A DNA stretch of 64,000 bases, taken from Pollutimonas thiosulfatoxidans (GTDB lineage: Bacteria > Pseudomonadota > Gammaproteobacteria > Burkholderiales > Burkholderiaceae_B). The DNA is taken from positions 930,001 to 994,000 of the forward strand of contig NZ_CP022987.1 of NCBI RefSeq assembly GCF_004022565.1, read 5' to 3'. Of the stretch, positions 1 through 7,586 are shown piece by piece (position 1 is the first letter of the stretch; the number at the start of each line of letters is the position of its first letter). Position numbers and translations under genes: made by a program. A model generated the notes under the pieces. It had not been told where the DNA came from. It ran no database searches and saw only the letters and a program-made list of their open reading frames with translations.

Positions 1-517
1 TGACGCGCAGCTCATAATGCAAATGAGGGCCACTGGATGTTCCGGTTGAACCGACATAGCCAATGATTTGTCCCTTTTCTATGCTGACACCTTTTCTTAG
101 GCCTTTCTTAAAACGGCTTTGATGCGCATAGACAGTGGAATACTCATCATCATGCTCTATGAAAATCACTTTGCCATATCCATTTTGGACGCCAATGAAA
201 GAGATTTTTCCCTGAGCCGTTGCGCGGATGGGGGTTCCTTTTGGGGCAGGGTAGTCAAGACCTTGATGGCCTGCCCACTTGCCCGATACGGGATGCAGTC
301 GGTAGCCAAAGGCTGAATTGATACGCGCGCGTTCGCTCAGTGGCGTGTTAAGAAACATCTTGCGCAAGTTCTCGAGCCGAGGAGTTGCTTTATGTGCGTG
401 TTTGCCGAGCGTGTGAACGGGGCCTTCGATGATAGAAGTCTGTCTGACCTCCGATGCCACGGCGGTATTCATAAGGTAGCCGAAGACGAGAAGCAGGCTT
501 TTTAATATCGTATGCAT
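1..517 (-). CDS. M23-family murein endopeptidase (3' end outside window)
   Basis: Partial gene; the C-terminus lies beyond base 1. Reading leftward from the ATG at 517 gives a hydrophobic leader (about residues 1-21, ending AVASE) and then a lysostaphin-type peptidase core. The signature HPVSGKWAGHQGLDYPAPKGT carries the zinc ligands H and D, followed by FIEHDDEYSTVYAH and, at the window edge, the SGPHLHYELRV motif with the H-x-H ligand pair. The family cleaves peptide cross-links of peptidoglycan in the periplasm. It lies downstream of the copA-copB-copI block in the same direction, but a strong hairpin separates it from that block, so it is probably transcribed separately. Its link to copper is unclear. 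Family assignment is firm; substrate is inferred. Confidence 0.85.
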   Translation of the reverse strand, partial: MHTILKSLLLVFGYLMNTAVASEVRQTSIIEGPVHTLGKHAHKATPRLENLRKMFLNTPLSERARINSAFGYRLHPVSGKWAGHQGLDYPAPKGTPIRATAQGKISFIGVQNGYGKVIFIEHDDEYSTVYAHQSRFKKGLRKGVSIEKGQIIGYVGSTGTSSGPHLHYELRV

Positions 518-605
518 GTCATATAGAAAATATTTGGATAATGCTAGAGCGCGGTTCGCCTTTTGTGGCTGGATCGACTGTGATTCGTGTGGGAGAAATA
601 AGCAT

Positions 606-633
606 CGGCAGCACTGCATACGCAGTGCTGCCG
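606..633 (-). terminator. Perfect 12-bp hairpin, likely terminator of the copA-copB-copI operon
   Basis: Twelve-base arms starting CGGCAGCACTGC pair perfectly around a 4-base loop. In the leftward direction, after copI ends at 724, the stem is followed by a T-rich but interrupted tract (ATGCTTATTTCT). This fits an intrinsic terminator of moderate strength between copI and the M23 gene. Confidence 0.65.
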
Positions 634-723
634 CTCTGAGGAACGCATCATAGCTGCCCTACCTGGAAATCCATCACGAAGTGGATGAGTAATCAGGCCA
701 TTAAGCGCTGCCTTTAGGTCGTC

Positions 724-1236
724 TTATCCGACCTTTACCTTACCGATCATGCCCGCTTCCATGTGCCCAGGAAGAAGGCAGGCAAAGTCAACGGTTCCGG
801 CCTGAGGAAACTGCCAGACGAGACCACCTTTTTGGCCAGGATTGACCGTGATCATGTTGGGCTCGGCATGTTTCATTCCCGGCATTTTTTGCATCATGGC
901 GGCATGCTCTTTGAGTTCTGCAACGGAGCCGATCACCATTTCATGAGGAATCTTGCCGTTGTTCTTCATGAAAAAACGGACCGTCTCGCCGGGCTCCACG
1001 TTGAACTCGCTTGGAGAAAAACGCATGGTATCGTCCATGACAAGCTCGATCGTACGTGTTACCTTGGCTGGGTCGCCAGGTTGTCCCACAGCCGAGTCAC
1101 CTTTGTTCATGCTGGACATATCATGACCTTGCATCATGGTGCCGTCTTTCATCTCATGACCTCCACCATGGCTTCCGGCGGCTAATGCCAGGGCGGGTAA
1201 TGTGCTTAATATCAGTATAGATAGTGTCTTTTTCAT
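724..1236 (-). CDS. copI: CopI-type periplasmic cupredoxin (copy 1)
   Basis: A 170-aa secreted blue-copper-like protein. A Sec leader (residues 1-20, ending ALALAA) precedes a Met/His-rich stretch (about 22-43) and a cupredoxin domain. Candidate type-1 copper ligands are His98 (IPHEM), Cys153 and His158 (FACLLPGH) and Met163. CopI proteins are associated with periplasmic copper tolerance. I chose MKKTLS at 1236 because the hydrophobic leader starts there; the reading frame stays open 20 codons upstream but adds an implausible N-terminus. It is the last gene of the leftward copA-copB-copI unit, 63 bases after copB. A close paralogue is at 21869-22375. Confidence 0.88.
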   Translation of the reverse strand: MKKTLSILILSTLPALALAAGSHGGGHEMKDGTMMQGHDMSSMNKGDSAVGQPGDPAKVTRTIELVMDDTMRFSPSEFNVEPGETVRFFMKNNGKIPHEMVIGSVAELKEHAAMMQKMPGMKHAEPNMITVNPGQKGGLVWQFPQAGTVDFACLLPGHMEAGMIGKVKVG

Positions 1237-1299
1237 CAAAATCACTTTTGGATAAGGGAAAAATAAGAGCATCAGGCTTGATGTTCCCTGGTACAACAG

Positions 1300-2436
1300 T
1301 TAAAAGCGAAAACTCAAACCGGCCACGAAACGGGTTTCCTGCTTGGAGTCGCCCGCCGCGCGCGCGTAATCCGCCGTTTTTCCGAATTTGCTGGACCATT
1401 CCACGCCAACGTAAGGAACAAACTGACGCGTGACTTCGTATTTGAGACGCAAGCCCGCAGTACCGTCTGTCAGGCCGCTGCCAATGCCCCAGCGTTCATC
1501 GTCCTTGCCGTGGAAATTTACTTCCACGCTTGGTTGAAGGTAGAGCTTCTGGGTAAGCAAAATGTCATACTCCGCCTTCAGCCCCAGAGCGGTTCGTCCG
1601 CTGGAGCCGACATAGGCGGTGGCATCCACCTCGAACCAGTAAGGCGCAAGTCCTTTAAAGCCGAATGCCAGCCATTCCCGGTTGGGCGCGCCCTGAGCAT
1701 GGTCGAATCGCACGCCCAGTTCCGTATCCCAGAACGTTGAAACCGCATGACGCCACAGCAACTGCGTCTCGGATTCCTGTAATTTTCCGCTCGCTACTTC
1801 GCCTTCCGCTTTGATGACGGCGCGGTTATAGGTGCTGCCGTACCAGGCCTCCCCTTCGTAGGCCGCCCACTCCTCGCCACGCGCCCTGACGTACTCCAAT
1901 CGGTCGAAGTTCACGGAACCGAAGTTGTGCATGTCCGACATGATCAGCGCATCTGAGGGTGGCAACGCATACTTGCCCGCGTTACGCACGTAGCCATCGG
2001 AGTAGGCATCCGGATCGCGGGCATCGGGTGGCGCCGATCCGCCTTGCATCTGCATATCGCCGTGGTCCATTTCGCCACCGCCCATATCCATTGCTCCCAT
2101 ATCGTGAGCAGGGGCCGTCGCACCTGTGTTGGCTTGGCCATGGTTCATACCCGGCATGGACTCTGCTGGCTTAGGCGCGGTGGTCGGCTTCATTTTCATC
2201 GTGCCATGGTCCATGCCAGGCATATTCATCTTGCTGTGATCCATGCCAGGCATGCTTGCTGCATCGGCAGGCGCCGAGCTGGCCGGCATGGCGGTATGGC
2301 CGCTATGGGGATCATGCGCTTGGGCGTAGGCAAAAAGCGGAGTTGCACCGAGCGTTGCGATGGCGACTCCAAGAATGCGTTTTCTTATATGGGTATTCAC
2401 GGTCAAGATTCCCTTCTTCTCGTTTATTGAGCTCAT
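1300..2436 (-). CDS. copB: Copper resistance protein CopB (outer membrane)
   Basis: About 378 aa. A Sec leader ends near FAYAQA, then comes a copper-binding segment rich in MPGMDHS and GMDHG repeats (about residues 35-125), then a CopB-type beta-barrel domain ending in aromatic LSFRF, typical of outer-membrane insertion. CopB is thought to sequester or export periplasmic copper together with the oxidase CopA. The ATG at 2436 overlaps the copA stop in an ATGA arrangement, indicating translational coupling. A GTG at 2400 with a good AGAAGGGAA upstream is an alternative start that gives a shorter leader. A 3' stub of a second copB lies at 21661-21828. Confidence 0.88.
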   Translation of the reverse strand: MSSINEKKGILTVNTHIRKRILGVAIATLGATPLFAYAQAHDPHSGHTAMPASSAPADAASMPGMDHSKMNMPGMDHGTMKMKPTTAPKPAESMPGMNHGQANTGATAPAHDMGAMDMGGGEMDHGDMQMQGGSAPPDARDPDAYSDGYVRNAGKYALPPSDALIMSDMHNFGSVNFDRLEYVRARGEEWAAYEGEAWYGSTYNRAVIKAEGEVASGKLQESETQLLWRHAVSTFWDTELGVRFDHAQGAPNREWLAFGFKGLAPYWFEVDATAYVGSSGRTALGLKAEYDILLTQKLYLQPSVEVNFHGKDDERWGIGSGLTDGTAGLRLKYEVTRQFVPYVGVEWSSKFGKTADYARAAGDSKQETRFVAGLSFRF

Positions 2437-4274
2437 GCCACCACCACTTCGCGAAACATCCCCGCATCCATATGCAGCATCAGATGGCAGTGCCAAGCCC
2501 AGCGACCCAGTGCATCGGCGGTTACGAGAAAGCTGATGCGTTGCGCCGGCTGCACGGGAATTGTGTGACGGCGAGCTTGGAAGCTGCCGTCGGGGGCCTC
2601 CAGCTCACTCCACATACCGTGCAAGTGCATCGGGTGCGTCATCATGGTGTCGTTGTGCAATATGACTCTGACCCGCTCGCCGTAGCGGAAATGGACTGGC
2701 GTCGATTTTCCATATTCAACGCCGTCGAACGACCAGGTATAGCGCTCCATATTGCCGGTGAGGTGCAGCTCGATTTCACGCTCTGCACCGCGCGGATCCA
2801 TCGCGCCACCCACGGTGTGCAAGTCCGATAGCGTCAATACTCGGCGGCCGTTGTTGCGCAGCCCAATGCCGGGATCGTCCAGGTTGGTGCGCGGCATGTC
2901 GACCCGCATATCGATACTTGGGCCATACTCGGTCTTGGCGTGGCGCACTTGGGTGCTCGCGCCAGCCGCTGCCATTGCGCCATGATCCATGCCAGCCATG
3001 CCTGCGTGATTCATTCCCTGCATGCTGCCATGGTTCATCCCTGCCATATTGCCGTGGTCCATACCGCCCATGGACGATTGGCCAGGCGCGCCATGGTTCA
3101 TTCCCGCCATGCCCCCACCCATAGCACCCATCATGTCCGCCATGGTGAGCCATTCTGCAGGGTCAAGCGCCGGCACTGGCGCTTCGAGACCGGCACGCGT
3201 AGCCAGCGTGCCGCGGGCATATCCGGTGCGGTCCATGGCTTGCGCATATACGGTGTAAACGTCGTCTTTAGGCTGTACCAGCACGTCATAGGTCTCCCCA
3301 GGCCCAAACCGGAACTCATCGACCGTTACAGGCTCTACGTTCACGCCGTCAGCCTGGACCACGGTCAACTGAAGGCCGGGAATGCGTATATCGTAAAAGG
3401 TATTGGCCGCACCGTTGATAAAGCGCAGGCGGACCCGTTCTCCGGCACGAAACAGCCCCGTCCAGTTGCCCGCTGGTGTTGTACCGTTCATCAGGTAGGT
3501 CAGCACGTTCGCGGACAGGTCAGCCAAATCGGTCGGACTCATGCGCATCTCGTTCCACATCTTGCGCTTATCGATAGCCGCTTTTAGGCCATCTCGCGAG
3601 GCATCCTGGAAGAAATCAATGGCGGTGGGTTGGTTGTAGTTGTAGTAGTCGCCTTGCATCTTGAGTTTGGACAGGACTCGCATCGGGTCCTCGTCGGTCC
3701 AGTCAGAGAGCTGAACGACGTACTCCCGATCCGCGCGTATGGGGTCGGTTTGTGCCGGGTCGATAATGATCGCCCCATAAACGCCGGTCGCCTCCTGCAT
3801 CCCTGAGTGCGAGTGATACCAGTACGTGCCGCTTTGTTCGACTTTAAATCGGTAGGTAAACGTTTCCCCTGGGGCGATGCCCGCAAAACTGATACCTGGC
3901 ACGCCATCCATTTGGAAGGGCAGGATGATACCGTGCCAATGAATGGAGGTGGCTTCCTTGAGGCGGTTCTTGACGCGAATAGTGATCGTATCGCCTTCGC
4001 GCCAGCGTAAGGTAGGCGCAGGAAGCGAGCCATTGACTGTTGTCGCCATGCGTGGATTGCCGGTGAAGTTGACGGGCGATTCACCGATCTCCAAGTTGAA
4101 CTCGGTCCCCGTCAGCACAGCGGCTGAGCCGGTGCTCGTCTTGGCGGACGGACTCCCAGCAGCTCGGGCAAAGGGCGATAAACCCAACAATACGCCGCCG
4201 GCCGCTAGGCCCTGAACGAATCGGCGACGGGGCAGTATAGGTAGTGCAAGCGAGGACGGTAGCAGGTGTTTCAC
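2433..4274 (-). CDS. copA: Copper resistance multicopper oxidase CopA
   Basis: A periplasmic multicopper oxidase of about 613 aa. A twin-arginine leader (PRRRFVQGL, near residue 16) directs folded export. The four copper-binding regions are visible: HWHG, WYHSHSG, HPMHLHG (about 547) and HCHLMLHMDAGM (about 595), the last two holding type-1 and trinuclear ligands. A Met-rich insert with many GMxH/GMDHG repeats (about 385-440) is typical of CopA/PcoA. It is expected to oxidise Cu(I) in the periplasm. No ATG is available in frame; GTG at 4274 is the most likely start, TTG at 4289 the alternative. A CopR-type box centred about 130 bases upstream of the GTG likely controls it. Confidence 0.92.
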   Translation of the reverse strand: MKHLLPSSLALPILPRRRFVQGLAAGGVLLGLSPFARAAGSPSAKTSTGSAAVLTGTEFNLEIGESPVNFTGNPRMATTVNGSLPAPTLRWREGDTITIRVKNRLKEATSIHWHGIILPFQMDGVPGISFAGIAPGETFTYRFKVEQSGTYWYHSHSGMQEATGVYGAIIIDPAQTDPIRADREYVVQLSDWTDEDPMRVLSKLKMQGDYYNYNQPTAIDFFQDASRDGLKAAIDKRKMWNEMRMSPTDLADLSANVLTYLMNGTTPAGNWTGLFRAGERVRLRFINGAANTFYDIRIPGLQLTVVQADGVNVEPVTVDEFRFGPGETYDVLVQPKDDVYTVYAQAMDRTGYARGTLATRAGLEAPVPALDPAEWLTMADMMGAMGGGMAGMNHGAPGQSSMGGMDHGNMAGMNHGSMQGMNHAGMAGMDHGAMAAAGASTQVRHAKTEYGPSIDMRVDMPRTNLDDPGIGLRNNGRRVLTLSDLHTVGGAMDPRGAEREIELHLTGNMERYTWSFDGVEYGKSTPVHFRYGERVRVILHNDTMMTHPMHLHGMWSELEAPDGSFQARRHTIPVQPAQRISFLVTADALGRWAWHCHLMLHMDAGMFREVVVA

Positions 4275-4392
4275 GTGAGCGTATCCCAAAGTCGAAAGAG
4301 GCAGACATCAATCATCCTTCGATGATCAAAGCCTCAAATTAAATTGATGACTAGCACTTTAACGAAATGTGCATGTCGGCCCAATGACGCCG

Positions 4393-4412
4393 GCATTACA
4401 TTTTTGTAATGC
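4393..4412. promoter_or_regulatory. CopR-type box upstream of copA
   Basis: GCATTACA-TTTT-TGTAATGC, a perfect inverted repeat with 8-base arms and a 4-base spacer. The ATTACA-N4-TGTAAT core resembles operators of CopR/CusR-family response regulators, and copR itself is at 6903. It lies about 120 bases upstream of the copA start. Confidence 0.75.
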
Positions 4413-4470
4413 ATAGGTATTCTTCAGGTTGGGCTGTGTGGTTGCATTTTCGATACTGGCAGCAGGGAGG

Positions 4471-4500
4471 CACTTAAGCGTGTAACGCTCGCGTTAAGTG
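4471..4500. repeat. Imperfect stem-loop overlapping the end of the small membrane gene
   Basis: CACTTA...TAAGTG outer arms enclose AGCGT-GTA-ACGCT inner arms with a small bulge. It overlaps the stop codon of the 37-aa gene. There is no U-tract on either strand, so it may be an RNA-stability or attenuating structure rather than a true terminator. Confidence 0.35.
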
Positions 4501-4607
4501 CCCATCATCCAAAACATCATGGCTCCCATGCCGACAAAAGCAAAAACGGCTATGAGTCCAATCGCCGCCAGTGCGATCACAATGATTTTTATCAGTTTAT
4601 TACTCAT
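4494..4607 (-). CDS. 37-aa single-span membrane peptide in the cop cluster
   Basis: ATG at 4607, stop at 4494. The peptide starts MSNKLIKIIVIALAAIGLIA and ends GMGAMMFWMMGT: a basic N-terminus, one strongly hydrophobic span (about 7-25) and a Met-rich tail (5 Met in the last 11 residues). It lies 57 bases downstream of the beta-propeller gene in the same direction and upstream of the copA box. A Met-rich membrane peptide in a copper operon suggests a role in Cu(I) handling or as a subunit of a membrane complex, but I do not recognise a named family. No strong Shine-Dalgarno is seen. Confidence 0.6.
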   Translation of the reverse strand: MSNKLIKIIVIALAAIGLIAVFAFVGMGAMMFWMMGT

Positions 4608-4664
4608 GAAACTACTCAAATTGCTTTACGCTATGTGAATGCCAAACGATACGATGTCAGGAGA

Positions 4665-5636
4665 TTACTTATCGAGCGTCGTGCCACCTTTAGCAATCTG
4701 TAGCCAGGTCGCACCACGATCTTGACTGATATAGACGCTACGCTTGAAGGTCGCGATCGCAAGTTCTTCGTGGCGGGTAGGGTTTTGAGCAATAAAGGCC
4801 ACCGCGTCTTCATCTAGTGCGGGAAGCTCGATTTTTTCTATAACTCCGCCGTCCTTCAGGTCCATGCGACTTAGCACGGGGACATTTGCATAACTGCTAA
4901 CCCAGAGGTGCTCGCCATCCAGATCGAACCACTGCGCAAGTACCTGCGCGCTCTGGACCAATGGCTCAAAATGGTTGCCCGCGTCACGAGACAAGTACAA
5001 CCCGTCGGCAGCGCCCACGGCAACGACGTTGACATCGCGCGGGTGCACCGCCAAGCTATTAATTTTGGCCCTTAGGCCGTTAGCGGCTGCCCGCGTCCAT
5101 GCCAGGCCGTCTGTTTGAGTCATATACAGCCCAGCTTGGGGCATCCGGGTATTAGGCCCATAATTCAGGACGTACACCGCATCGGTTTCATAGCTTGTGG
5201 CCAAGGTATGAAAATCGGACTCTCCTTCCAGCCCCAACTGTCGCCAAGTTTTTCCCGCATCCGTACTCTTGATGAGGCCGAACGGATTAATTAGCTTCGA
5301 GCCTGTTGCGGGATGCCCGCTGCTGTAAAACGCCCCGCGGGTGGTGGCGAATCCCATGTAATCATGCTCGGGGCCGGCCATCTTTGTCCATTGACCATTC
5401 GAATACGCCGCGATGCCATGATGGCTCGGGATCAGCAACTGTTTACCGTCTGTGCTATAGGCAAGCCCGTGCACGTGCGTGAGTTCAATCGGCGCAGCCT
5501 GTGCCAAAGTCATTATGGCTTGTACATCGGCTACGGATGGATCGGTACTTGCGGTTGCTACGCCGATTCCGCCGAACATCAATAGCGTGCCAACGCTTGT
5601 TGCCGCCAGGCTGGTAAAAATCGTTTTAGAACTCAT
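4665..5636 (-). CDS. Secreted beta-propeller protein (F510_1955/BNR-like)
   Basis: 323 aa. An N-terminal hydrophobic leader (about 8-30) indicates export. The rest carries repeated Asp-box-like motifs (STDAGKTW, SRDAGNHF, SQDRGATW), typical of a sialidase-type or YCF48-type beta-propeller. Proteins of this type are often found in copper-resistance clusters and annotated as F510_1955-family glycosyl hydrolase, but no glycosidase activity can be inferred from sequence alone. ATG at 5636 follows directly on a GTG at 5639. It sits between a DUF2933 gene and the 37-aa peptide gene, likely one leftward operon under the box at 6081-6098. Confidence 0.72.
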   Translation of the reverse strand: MSSKTIFTSLAATSVGTLLMFGGIGVATASTDPSVADVQAIMTLAQAAPIELTHVHGLAYSTDGKQLLIPSHHGIAAYSNGQWTKMAGPEHDYMGFATTRGAFYSSGHPATGSKLINPFGLIKSTDAGKTWRQLGLEGESDFHTLATSYETDAVYVLNYGPNTRMPQAGLYMTQTDGLAWTRAAANGLRAKINSLAVHPRDVNVVAVGAADGLYLSRDAGNHFEPLVQSAQVLAQWFDLDGEHLWVSSYANVPVLSRMDLKDGGVIEKIELPALDEDAVAFIAQNPTRHEELAIATFKRSVYISQDRGATWLQIAKGGTTLDK

Positions 5637-5711
5637 CACGTGATATCCGTAAATCTAAGTGCTACCCCATCAGGAGTCCGCTATGGGTAGGGTAGGACGG
5701 CTGCGAGCCGG

Positions 5712-5975
5712 CTAGTCTTTGAGCGGCGAGTGTCCGACCGATGGTGTGGAGGGAGCTTGGTCGGCTTGGGTTTTTCCCGCCCTTTGGTCCTTGTCGCAGG
5801 AGTGCATACCTTTCATCATGAAAAACATCATCAAGGGACAAATTAGAAAGAACAAAAATGGGGCGCTGGCGGTAAGCCATTCACGGGCGGCGGGAAAAGT
5901 CGCGTACGCCACGGCAATGGCGACAGCTAGGCCAAGAGCCGCCTTCAGCATGGTTTTTACATCACATTTCATCAT
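5712..5975 (-). CDS. DUF2933 membrane protein (copy 1)
   Basis: 87 aa, with two adjacent hydrophobic segments (about 9-25 and 33-52) ending in the family-type pattern FLICPLMMFFMMKGMHSCD, followed by a polar tail. DUF2933 proteins are small inner-membrane proteins with a conserved CPLMH-like segment and are repeatedly found in copper clusters; their function is not established. The ATG at 5975 follows GAAGGA; the open frame extends 23 codons upstream without support. First gene of the leftward unit and about 105 bases downstream of a CopR-type box. Two further DUF2933 genes lie at 9136 and 10901. Confidence 0.75.
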   Translation of the reverse strand: MMKCDVKTMLKAALGLAVAIAVAYATFPAAREWLTASAPFLFFLICPLMMFFMMKGMHSCDKDQRAGKTQADQAPSTPSVGHSPLKD

Positions 5976-6080
5976 CGTTTCCTTCAAATAGGCAGGTTGC
6001 TTCAGATCTACCCGACAGTGATAAAGGGGTAGTACCCAATGCACTGTAGCGAACCCAGGCTGTCAGTCCGATTACGCTCT

Positions 6081-6098
6081 CATTACATATTTGTCATG
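6081..6098. promoter_or_regulatory. CopR-type box upstream of the DUF2933/propeller operon
   Basis: CATTACA-TATT-TGTCATG: the same architecture as the copA box with one arm mismatch. Its centre is about 115 bases upstream of the DUF2933 start at 5975. Confidence 0.6.
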
Positions 6099-6230
6099 TT
6101 TGCTCACTGCGTGATCGTGATGATGAAATTTTTCGTTACTGTCACAGAAGTAGAGATGGTGTCCTCTTGATTGCCTGGGGAAACTCGGACAATAATTTAG
6201 TAATACGGGTAAATATAGCTAAGGGCTGGC

Positions 6231-6261
6231 TTGACATTGCTACCGTAGGAAGGTTTAAGGT
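6231..6261 (+). promoter_or_regulatory. CueR/MerR-type promoter of copZ
   Basis: A -35 element TTGACA (6231-6236) and a -10 TAAGGT (6256-6261) are separated by 19 bp, the lengthened spacer typical of MerR-family activators. The spacer carries a dyad ending GGAAGGT, as in the E. coli copA promoter; the left half-site is degenerate. No cueR gene is in the window. Confidence 0.65.
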
Positions 6262-6284
6262 GTCTTTTACTTTAGGAGAGTGCA

Positions 6285-6485
6285 ATGATTGAGTTTGAAG
6301 TGAAGGATATGACGTGTGGCCATTGCGTGGATACGATCGCTCGTGCCGTTAAGGAAACCGTCCCGACGGCATCCGTTCACATTGATCTTTCCCAACATTT
6401 GGTCCGTGTGGAGGGGTCATCCAATCTGGATGTCATCGAACGCGCCATTCGAGAAGTTGGGTATACGCCGGTGCTCAAGGCTTAA
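6285..6485 (+). CDS. copZ: CopZ-like copper chaperone (HMA domain)
   Basis: 66 aa, a single heavy-metal-associated domain. The metal site is MTCGHC (residues 9-14), with the usual beta-alpha-beta-beta-alpha-beta length. Such chaperones carry Cu(I) in the cytoplasm to ATPases or sensors. ATG at 6285 has AGGAG 6 bases upstream and lies just after the CueR-type promoter, so it is probably induced by cytoplasmic Cu(I). It is monocistronic in this reading. Confidence 0.9.
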   Translation: MIEFEVKDMTCGHCVDTIARAVKETVPTASVHIDLSQHLVRVEGSSNLDVIERAIREVGYTPVLKA

Positions 6486-6586
6486 TGGGTCAGATACATT
6501 AAACGGGCTGGCCCTGATTTTCCCAGTTCACTTCGACCTTTTCGGTTAGGGGGTAGGTCGTCTTCAATCAGCGCTCAGTGAGCCAT

Positions 6587-6750
6587 TTACTCAAACACTT
6601 CTACGCATTTTCGACACGCTTCGGCGCGATGCTGATAATGCTTCATCTGATGCTGACTACATTCTTGAACGCATGCTTCGCAGATGCTCGCACATTCCTG
6701 CACAACGTTTGAGCAAATTCACCGCCGCTCCGCTGTTCAAGAGAAACTTG
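6587..6750 (-). pseudogene. Remnant of a DUF326 four-helix copper-binding protein
   Basis: Reading leftward, one frame ending at the TAA at 6587 gives QECASICEACVQEC, then SQHQMKH and EACRKCVEV. This is the Cys-rich C-terminal half of DUF326/Csp-like four-helix copper storage proteins. The matching upstream part (EFAQTLC, and before that IADKFLLNSGAA) lies in other frames, so at least one or two indels separate them. Several expected cysteines are also lost (HYQHR where HCxxC is usual). No intact start-to-stop frame remains. It accounts for most of the 416-base gap between copZ and copR. Confidence 0.65.
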
Positions 6751-6764
6751 TCTGCAATCGGCAG

Positions 6765-6780
6765 ATTACAATTTTGTAAT
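6765..6780. promoter_or_regulatory. CopR-type box upstream of copRS
   Basis: ATTACA-ATTT-TGTAAT, a perfect core. It is about 130 bases upstream of copR, which suggests autoregulation. It could also have served the decayed DUF326 gene on the other strand. Confidence 0.7.
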
Positions 6781-6902
6781 TCTCCAGTCATCGTGCTGTC
6801 AGCTTCGCGCGGGTAGAGTCTTGCTATGAATTCTGACGATGCCAGGTCAGAGCGCCGCCTTTGATTCAGGCGCAAAACAGAAGGAATTTGCAGGAGTGAC
6901 CC

Positions 6903-7586
6903 ATGAAACTACTCGTCGTTGAAGATGAGATAAAAACCGGCGAGTATGTGCGCCAAGGCTTGATGGAGTCTGGATTTGTGGTCGATCTGGCTCGTACGGG
7001 CCTGGACGGGCATCACCTTGCGCTGACTGAAGACTATGATTTGATCATCCTGGATGTCATGCTGCCGGATGTTGACGGTTGGCGTATTCTTCAAGCCTTG
7101 CGCGAAGCGAAATCGACTACACCAGTATTGTTCTTGACGGCGCGCGATAGCGTGGAAGACCGGGTCAAGGGCCTGGAGCTGGGTGCCGACGATTATTTGA
7201 TTAAGCCTTTTGCTTTCTCGGAACTGCTCGCGCGAGTGCGTACCTTACTGCGCCGAGGAACCACGTCAATCTTTCATGATCAATTGCAAGTGGCCGACCT
7301 CGTGCTGGACATCCCTCGTCGGCGGGCAACGCGGCAAGAGGTACGCATTAATCTAACCAACAAAGAGTTCGCGTTGCTCGAACTATTGGTGCGCCGCCAA
7401 GGCGAGGTATTGCCACGGTCCCTGATAGCCTCCCAAGTGTGGGACATGAATTTTGACAGTGATACCAATGTCATTGACGTGGCGATTCGGCGCCTGCGCG
7501 CTAAAATCGACGACGCCTTTGAACCCAAGCTAATCCATACCGTTCGCGGCATGGGTTACATGCTTGATGTCAGCAGCCCGAGCTGA
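6903..7586 (+). CDS. copR: Copper response regulator CopR (OmpR family)
   Basis: 227 aa. The receiver domain (1-115) has the acidic pocket VVEDE, phospho-acceptor Asp51 (LIILDVMLP), Thr in FLTARD and Lys in LIKPF; the C-terminal winged helix (about 130-222) has the OmpR-type LTNKEFALLELL and VIDVAIRRLRAKID motifs. CopR/CusR regulators bind dyads such as ATTACA-N4-TGTAAT and activate periplasmic copper-detoxification genes. ATG at 6903 follows AGGAG. The gene is directly followed by copS with no gap. Confidence 0.93.
   Translation: MKLLVVEDEIKTGEYVRQGLMESGFVVDLARTGLDGHHLALTEDYDLIILDVMLPDVDGWRILQALREAKSTTPVLFLTARDSVEDRVKGLELGADDYLIKPFAFSELLARVRTLLRRGTTSIFHDQLQVADLVLDIPRRRATRQEVRINLTNKEFALLELLVRRQGEVLPRSLIASQVWDMNFDSDTNVIDVAIRRLRAKIDDAFEPKLIHTVRGMGYMLDVSSPS

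Noticed and set aside
2940..3587. Long open frame opposite copA
   Set aside because: It is the shadow of the Met/His-rich copA repeats; composition is His/Arg-biased with no start signal or family.
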